A stretch of 64,000 nucleotides of DNA from Datisca glomerata (taxonomy: Eukaryota; Streptophyta; Magnoliopsida; Cucurbitales; Datiscaceae): assembly GCA_003255025.1 (NCBI GenBank), contig QANY01002872.1:62001-126000 (forward strand), given 5' to 3'. Positions 58,600-64,000 of the stretch are shown here, in pieces. The translations under genes and the position numbers were made by a program. The first letter of the stretch is position 1, and every line of letters begins with the position of its first letter. Under the pieces are notes generated by a model. It searched no databases. It was not told where the DNA came from and saw only the letters and a list, made by a program, of their open reading frames with translations.

Positions 58600-58985
58600 G
58601 TTTATCCTTTCCTTTCTGTTGGGGTTGACAGGTTATTTGTATGGCCTTGCATTACGACCCACTCGATTACAATTACCACATTTTATCCTTCTCCCCCACT
58701 AGATGCTATAGTAGTGTTGTGGGATGTTATTTCTCCCTCTTGCATCCTTCTCTTTTTCTTTTGTCTGCCAAGCTATCTATGCATAATAGGTGGCCTGATG
58801 GATTCATCCCTCTCCACACTGTCCAATAGATCAGTAGATAGAATTGAATTAATGATGCATTCATATGCCTTCAAATACCTCCCTTTGTTGTACACCTCAT
58901 CCACATATCTCTCAGGTTCCTCTTTTTCATCATGAATGCACATAATAGTGGTTATGAAGTTCTTGAAGGATTCTAGCCTCTAGCA
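58600..58985 (-). pseudogene. MULE (Mutator-like) transposase C-terminus, decayed
   Basis: The minus strand reads ERYVDEVYNKGRYLKAYECI, which matches the Y-V-D-x-x-Y-...-Y-x-x-A-Y-x-x-x-I motif after the SWIM zinc finger. An in-frame stop is followed by a basic LGRQKKKRR (GRPKKKRR in relatives). After a frame shift a knuckle CGNCNRVGRNARPY lies at about 58632-58680 (last ligands lost). An upstream C...H pair fits the SWIM end. DDE core and TIRs are not found. Confidence 0.65.
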
Positions 58986-59592
58986 TTGATTTTTAAAATT
59001 CATTACAAAGTTACCAAAACCAATATGAATTTTCAAGCTATCGATAAAAGTCCTAAAAATCAAGCTCTTTTGATTCAATCCAATCAAAGCAATGCCAATA
59101 TTAAAATTCTCAAAACTATTAGGTGGATAAATATTACTCTACAAACTAGCTTTTAACCAATGCAAGCCAACCTACTCCAATGCAACACCCTCTAGAATAT
59201 GTTGGTTACATTCAACATTATATGGATGGAAGTTTAAAATAAATTTCTAATATTTCAGGTCCAATCCCTAAATTATGGAGCTTAGTACTGGTATGCCTAG
59301 ATATTTCTTTTCTAGATCCATGGTTGATAATGAATAAAACTAAAGATCCGACAATTAGAACTAGAATTAAAAACTTTAAAAAAGAAAAATTTAAGACCTA
59401 AAAGTATTGCTACCAAATCTCAAGTCAGTCAATCAATCATTAGTATTAGGACTGGACACTCTGATGATTCTGAATCTTCTAGTGCCTCTAATCCAAGGAG
59501 TCTTACCTCCTGTTAATCCTTAACTTGGAGTCCTAACAATAGGCGCATTAAGACATGAATACAATCCTAATTGAGAAGGATTAACACAACAC
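58986..59592. other. Spacer, no supported gene
   Basis: Plus-strand sequence near 59440-59510 reads SGHSDDSESSSASNPRS-like Ser/Asp-rich residues in one frame. It may belong to the open frame that follows but is interrupted by stops. Confidence 0.3.
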
Positions 59593-59883
59593 ATGAATGA
59601 CCCAACCAACCTCAATAGACGCAATAAGTATAGGAAAACCTATGATATGGATCAAAGAAAAGTTATGCTTGCTGAATGGAAAGTATTTATGCAAGAATTC
59701 AGGACTTATATATTTTTCCTTAATTTTGTTAAAGATATTTATGAGAAAAATACTACATTCATCTCTAAGACAAAATGGGTCAAAAGAGATGCTAGCTGGG
59801 TAACTGCTAGGCATTCTCTACCTGAAAAAATTATTATTAATCATAAAAAAAATTTAGTTACCGCCTCTCCTTCTAAATTCTAA
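59593..59883 (+). CDS. Unidentified open frame, possibly retroelement-derived
   Basis: A 96-codon ATG-to-stop frame is rich in Lys, aromatic and charged residues (YRKTYDMDQRKVMLAEWKVF, NFVKDIYEKNTTFISKTKW). After frame shifts, a coiled-coil-like EKLDKIKNKVDDLPVAK-type stretch continues to about 60050. The style resembles capsid or gag-like regions of plant retroelements, but I cannot name a family. It lies on the opposite strand from the caulimovirid-like remnant at 60052-62450. Confidence 0.3.
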   Translation: MNDPTNLNRRNKYRKTYDMDQRKVMLAEWKVFMQEFRTYIFFLNFVKDIYEKNTTFISKTKWVKRDASWVTARHSLPEKIIINHKKNLVTASPSKF

Positions 59884-60051
59884 TGAGAGTGGCCCCAATA
59901 AAAATATTGATTAACAACTTAATTACACAAATCAAATTTTAATAACAATAGAAAAATAATTAGATAAAATAAAGAATAAGGTTGATGATCTCCCTGTGGC
60001 TAAGGATGACAGTGAAAATAAATAACAAAACAAATAACCAACCACTTTTCT

Positions 60052-60064
60052 AGCTCTGATACCA
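60052..60064 (-). other. tRNA-Met-type primer-binding site (minus strand)
   Basis: The minus strand reads TGGTATCAGAGCT. It could belong to an LTR element or, given the RNase H and tail remnants upstream on the same strand, to a pararetrovirus-like integrant. No LTR pair was found around it. Confidence 0.5.
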
Positions 60065-61210
60065 CTAGGCTGGAATAATGATTAATTTAAGGACATAAAG
60101 TAAATGATGATTAATTTAAGATGATTAATTTAAAGACAATTTTTTATGTGAAGGATCATTTATTCAAAGGCAATCACATAACATACTTGTCAAAGTAATT
60201 AAATAACTAAAAACAAGGCATAAGCTTCAGAAATCAAGTCTTATTAAAGTAACATCAATTTGAAAACTTACAAGATTGGAATATAACTATTAACTAGCTC
60301 ACTAATTAAATTTATAAAAAGAAAGGATTACAAATGAGGAGAAAGAGGAGAAGAGAGCTTTTTTTTTTCAAAATAAGTTTCTCTCTAAAACCTTATTATG
60401 GTGAAAAGCAAGTTATCCAGTATAAATGGGAGAGGCCATTTTATTTTATAGGCAAAGAAAGTGGAGTTCATCGGGAACCCATCACTAACTTGCACTATTC
60501 TATCTTACTAGTAAAAGACATTACACATTTTAGCTTTTGGCCTTTTCATGAGTAAAATATAACATGTCATCTAAGCTTAAGAAAACTTGCATCTTATATC
60601 CTAGCCTTTACAAAAGAAAATAAAAATACAAAGATTCTTGATAATTATTTTTTGATCATTACTTCAAGTTAGAGAGTTTTCATCTTGATATCTCGATAAT
60701 CGCTTCAAGTTGGTGAATTGCTATCTTGAAATCTTGATTCTCTCACTTCCTTTTATTGTTGACGTTTTGACAATTTTTGCCAAAAGTAGATTATTTTATT
60801 GTTGACTATTCATAATCACTAAGGTGAACATTTTCAAATGGATCTTGAGAATCTTAGAATGGGTCATAATCCCATTGGATAGGGCGCAACCCTTTTGGGT
60901 GCATTAGGCCTTCAATAGTTGAAGGCAACCTTTTTGAAAGATTGGGCTTCGTGAGTATTTGATTTTATAGAATGGTTTGACTCCAGTGAAGTTTCTGAGT
61001 CAAAATTTATTGTGGTCATATAAAAGAAGAAGCATTTATTAGATCAATTCTTTGTTTGAGTTTGAATTTGGGTTTTGAGGATTCAGACTTCCTTTTGGAG
61101 GAAGTGTGCATTGACTCTTTAAAAAAGTTGGATTGGGCTTGATTTATTTGTGGGGTTTGGCTTTTGGGCTTATTAATTATCAATGGCGCCTGAGTAAAGA
61201 GGTTTGTAAT
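60065..61210 (-). other. Probable non-coding region of the caulimovirid-like remnant
   Basis: No coding is seen on either strand, apart from an unremarkable frame at 60334-60555. On the minus strand it lies between the polymerase C-terminal tail and the primer-binding site, where the regulatory region is expected. AATAAA (minus) occurs at 60159-60164. Purine/pyrimidine biased. Confidence 0.35.
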
Positions 61211-62450
61211 TTTAAGTAAGGGTGAGATTTTCCAAAATCTTGGTTAATAGAGGCAATAACTTTTTAGGTGATGAAGTTGAGGAAAAGTGGTTTCTATTGG
61301 TGAGGGCTTGTACAAATTTGAGAACAAATTAAAACCTTGTTGGAAATCAATTGGTAATAATTCTAAGATGGGACCGTGGATGGACCACCATCTCAAAAGC
61401 CATATTTGAAATTTTTATGAAAATTTAAAAACCATGATTGAGAAAAGTCAGCATTTTGATGTAGGAATATAATATGCCATGCAACAATATAGTCAAAATA
61501 ATTGTATTATTTTTATTCAAATGATTTTTGAAACATGAGGGATGGGCTTTTTAGTCATCCATAGTCATAATTTTTAGAATGTAGAAGGAATGATAGATGA
61601 TCTTTCTTTCAGTATTTTTAATTGGGTTGAAACTCACAGATTTTATTTCTAAGAAGATATTATTGTAGAAACTGAGATTCTTGTCCTTGTACCTAAGACA
61701 TAATGGAAGTCTAGAATGAAATGAGTTCTAGCTATTTGGGTTGAGGCTTTTAAATAGGAAAGAGGGATTTGATATAAAAGAGATTTTTGCAGAGACTTTT
61801 TGAATATATGGGGACGATTGTTAGATTTTATCATTGATTGGTGAGAAATTGAGACTCAAATTGTTGAGAAATTGAAAAATGACCAAATTGGTTTAGTAGA
61901 GGTGATTGGTAATTGGGTCTGAAAGACCCAATGACTGTTAATTGGGCTTAGTTTGGAGTAGAAGACTCCTCCTTAATTTAGGCCTTGAGGGCCAATTGTG
62001 GGGGCCCTAGCTTGGTGTTTAGACTTTATCTTGTCTGCCCTGCAAGAATTCACGTGTAAGAAAGTCAGATACGAATTATTAATTCCCTGAATGGATTCGA
62101 TGTAAAAATTAAAGATACTCATAATAGATTGTCATCTAGCAAACATTTAATTGGAAGTAATATATTTAACATCATTTTTCAAAATATGTTTTATAGATTT
62201 ACAAGAAATTTTTAATTTAATAAGTCATCTTCGAATTGTTGAAGACATAACATAACAGCCAATAATTCATTTTTAATAGTACTATCAATAACCTGTGATT
62301 CAGACCATGTTCCAATGGTATACCTTACAGTTTGTTTAAGTGATTATAAAGAAATTATTTGTAAGAGGATAGCCACATATCCGAGTTCAGAAGCATCAAT
62401 TTGGACAATTTTAAAAGAATTAATAGTAGGGATGCCAAGACAAAGAAAAT
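61211..62450 (-). pseudogene. Endogenous caulimovirid-like polymerase remnant (RNase H and C-terminal tail)
   Basis: RNase H starts near 62440 on the minus strand. The first acid lies in DASELGY (Asp codon 62397-62395) and a Glu in the NELLAV context (about 62268). The next part is recognisable to about 62050 with stops (for example near 62215 and 62180). A C-terminal tail with a WW-x-x-HGP motif (about 61390-61369) follows, a hallmark of the end of caulimovirid polyproteins. The RT core is absent. Stops and frame shifts show an old, inactive integrant. Family call is from motif memory. Confidence 0.55.
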
Positions 62451-62589
62451 CAGTAGATAAGAGCAATAAAATCAAGCTTCACAATGAGAAATCCAAAGTC
62501 TTTCTTCTTTGTATGATGCATCATCCAAAGGGTAGGATTTCCCCAACAAATAAAAATACAACTGAGATTGCATTTCTGTATGACGCTTT

Positions 62590-63170
62590 TCCAAATTTCC
62601 TAAGAACAGGGGCAAGTGGATAAGTGATCGCCTATATTCTCATGGTGGCCAATGCAGAGAACGCAGTCAATGTCATATGTAATCCCCCAATCATGTAACT
62701 TGTCTTTGGTGGAGAGCCTTTTCTTGATAGGTAACCATGGAACCACATCTCTTGTATTAGTAAGGATTGCATGATAAAAACTAACAATGAATTCACGATC
62801 ATTGGTAGGCTTCTAAATCCAATTATCTTGTCTTAAAAGGACAAGGATCAAGAGGAATGCAGGTTTTATTAATCTCCATGAGTAAGAGTGCTAGTTTCAG
62901 GCCAACAACAAGAACACTAGAGAATGATATTGTTAAACCTTAACAACCAGTGGCTCAAATGATGGTTTTCCATATCTATGAAAAAGTATACCAAACGGGT
63001 CCCAAGGATCACACCAAAGGTAGGTTGTATTTCCATTACCACCACAACATGACAATGTTCAGTAAATCAAAATTAGATTTTGAAAGTTTTCTCCAAACCC
63101 AAGAACAATGGGAAGGGATTTTGACAGTAAAGATAGAGCCTTCTTTGATGGGAAGTTAATGGAACTATTT
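62590..63170 (-). mobile_element. LINE-B fragment (L1-type zf-RVT and upstream segment)
   Basis: The minus strand reads IPSHCSWVWRKL (about 63120-63080) and then LSTKDKLHDWGITYDIDCVL. It continues CIGHHENIGDHLSTC, giving the C-x2-C...H-x3-C zinc-binding pattern (62668-62612). This is the reverse-transcriptase zinc-binding region of plant L1 LINEs. The RT itself is absent and several stops occur. Confidence 0.7.
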
Positions 63171-63287
63171 ACTCTGAATAGAGCCTTTAGACCGGGTGAT
63201 GAGGAACCACAAGTGTTAGACACTTGCAGCAAACAACACCTTTTCCTTCTTCTCCCTCCATCTTCACCACCTTGCTATCATTCCCTT

Positions 63288-63388
63288 ATTCTCTCTCCGT
63301 CTCTCTTTCTCTATCTATCTATCTATATATCTTTCTCTTTATCTCTCTATCTATCTATCTATCTTTCTCTTTATCTCTCTCTCTCTGC
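63288..63388. repeat. (TCTA)n/(CT)n microsatellite
   Basis: Alternating CTCTCT, TCTATCTATCTA and TTTCTCTTTATCTCT runs. The 94-codon frame through it (63108-63392) is partly a composition artefact. Confidence 0.9.
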
Positions 63389-63721
63389 TTAAAGCCTTTT
63401 TAAGCTACTCAAGTCAAAGTCAAAGGGAAAACATTGCACATTATAGGATTTTGGAGAAGTTGCAAATCCACCTGTCTCAAAGTTGTCCATATATTCCAAT
63501 GGGTCTTTAGTATCATCATAAACAGTATCGTCTACATATTGAATTTGATCAGGAGCTTGGCTGAAAGAATCCCCTAAAAAAAGTGATTTTTGTTGCTCAA
63601 GAAGAACATCCTAAGGTGTTTCTGCTCAACTCTTTCTCTTCTTCTTAAACTCCTCCACTTCTCTTAAGTTTTTAATCTGAGCCCACGACGTATCACTTTC
63701 AACATAACTTTTGTGAGTGGA
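63389..63721 (-). pseudogene. Unidentified minus-strand coding remnant
   Basis: One frame reads about 110 codons with two in-frame stops (TGA near 63625 and TAG near 63612). It includes SDTSWAQIKNLREVEEFKKK, then SQAPDQIQYVDDTVYDDTKD and EYMDNFETGGFA, ending in TAA at 63389-63391. Residue use is clearly protein-like. I cannot name the family. It is in the same orientation as the caulimovirid-like and LINE-B remnants and could be part of either or of a host gene. Confidence 0.45.
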
Positions 63722-64000
63722 GCATGTTAGCTCAGTTGCACCGCAATGTTTCCTCTATTTCTCCTCCTCTCCTCTAGTGACTCCATCCGCCTCTCTTTAT
63801 TTCTCCTTTCCTTTAGGTTTGAAATTAAGGTTAGTGGTACTCATGTAGAGCAAGATCTATCTTTAGAGTTCATGATCGTCAGATCTTAGTATTTGAGGAA
63901 GTTGCTCTAAGGCACGTACTCATGAGGAAGGTACAACTATATGAGGATTAGCAGTAAGGATAAAAGGATCATGATCCAAAATAACTGTCTAAATTTGGTT
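63722..64000. other. Right edge, no supported gene
   Basis: No recognisable domain on either strand. The reading style of the minus-strand remnant does not continue clearly past about 63750. Confidence 0.4.

Noticed and set aside
60334..60555. 73-codon frame starting with basic residues
   Set aside because: No domain, lies in the presumed non-coding region of the caulimovirid-like remnant.

Overview
The window is nuclear DNA of a flowering plant, most likely a eudicot. The evidence is one intron-rich host gene with canonical GT-AG introns, a large load of plant-type retrotransposons, and AT-rich spacer. I see no bacterial or organellar feature, no CRISPR array and no functional tRNA gene.

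Region 1 (1-9.4 kb) holds the only intact gene. It is an 11-exon minus-strand gene for a C2/SMP-domain synaptotagmin-like lipid-binding protein, the Arabidopsis CLB1/SYT7/NTMC2T4 type. All splice junctions join in frame to a 513-residue product. Its introns carry a tRNA-derived SINE, a 5'-truncated LINE with target-site duplication (TSD), a threefold 293-bp tandem duplication, and a 60-bp insertion that matches the 3' end of a LINE located 50 kb away. The gene's 3' end faces unrecognised, frame-broken coding-like sequence at 1-700.

Region 2 (9.4-12.4 kb) is repeat-rich spacer with a pair of 215-bp direct repeats bearing Helitron-like motifs, followed by a probable solo copia LTR with strongly palindromic U3 motifs.

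Region 3 (12.4-53.1 kb) is one nested stack of mobile elements, resolvable from LTR pairs and TSDs. An L1-type LINE (LINE-A) is split by a copia element (Copia-A, 13093-50139). Copia-A in turn contains Gypsy-1 (14832-24938, TSD ACCCT), Gypsy-2 (25001-40030), an antisense copia element (Copia-C, 44195-47535) and a hAT-like element in its 3' LTR (47786-48950). Gypsy-1 carries an inverted solo LTR of its own family in its 3' LTR (21970-24357, TSD GGTTA). Gypsy-2 is split near its primer-binding site by Copia-B (25750-35179) and holds two internal tandem arrays (about 49 bp x 7 and 81 bp x 10). All element reading frames are broken, so none looks autonomous.

Region 4 (53.1-64 kb) is spacer with decayed remnants: a GRF zinc-finger pseudogene, the C-terminus of a MULE transposase, a minus-strand remnant resembling an endogenous caulimovirid (RNase H, C-terminal tail, non-coding region, primer-binding site), a second LINE fragment, simple repeats and an unidentified broken frame at the right edge.

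Nothing here is a clearly new molecular system. The most informative structures are the datable insertion stack, the same-family inverted solo LTR, the dual tandem arrays of the pol-less Gypsy-2, and the LINE-A 3'-end micro-insertion in the host gene.
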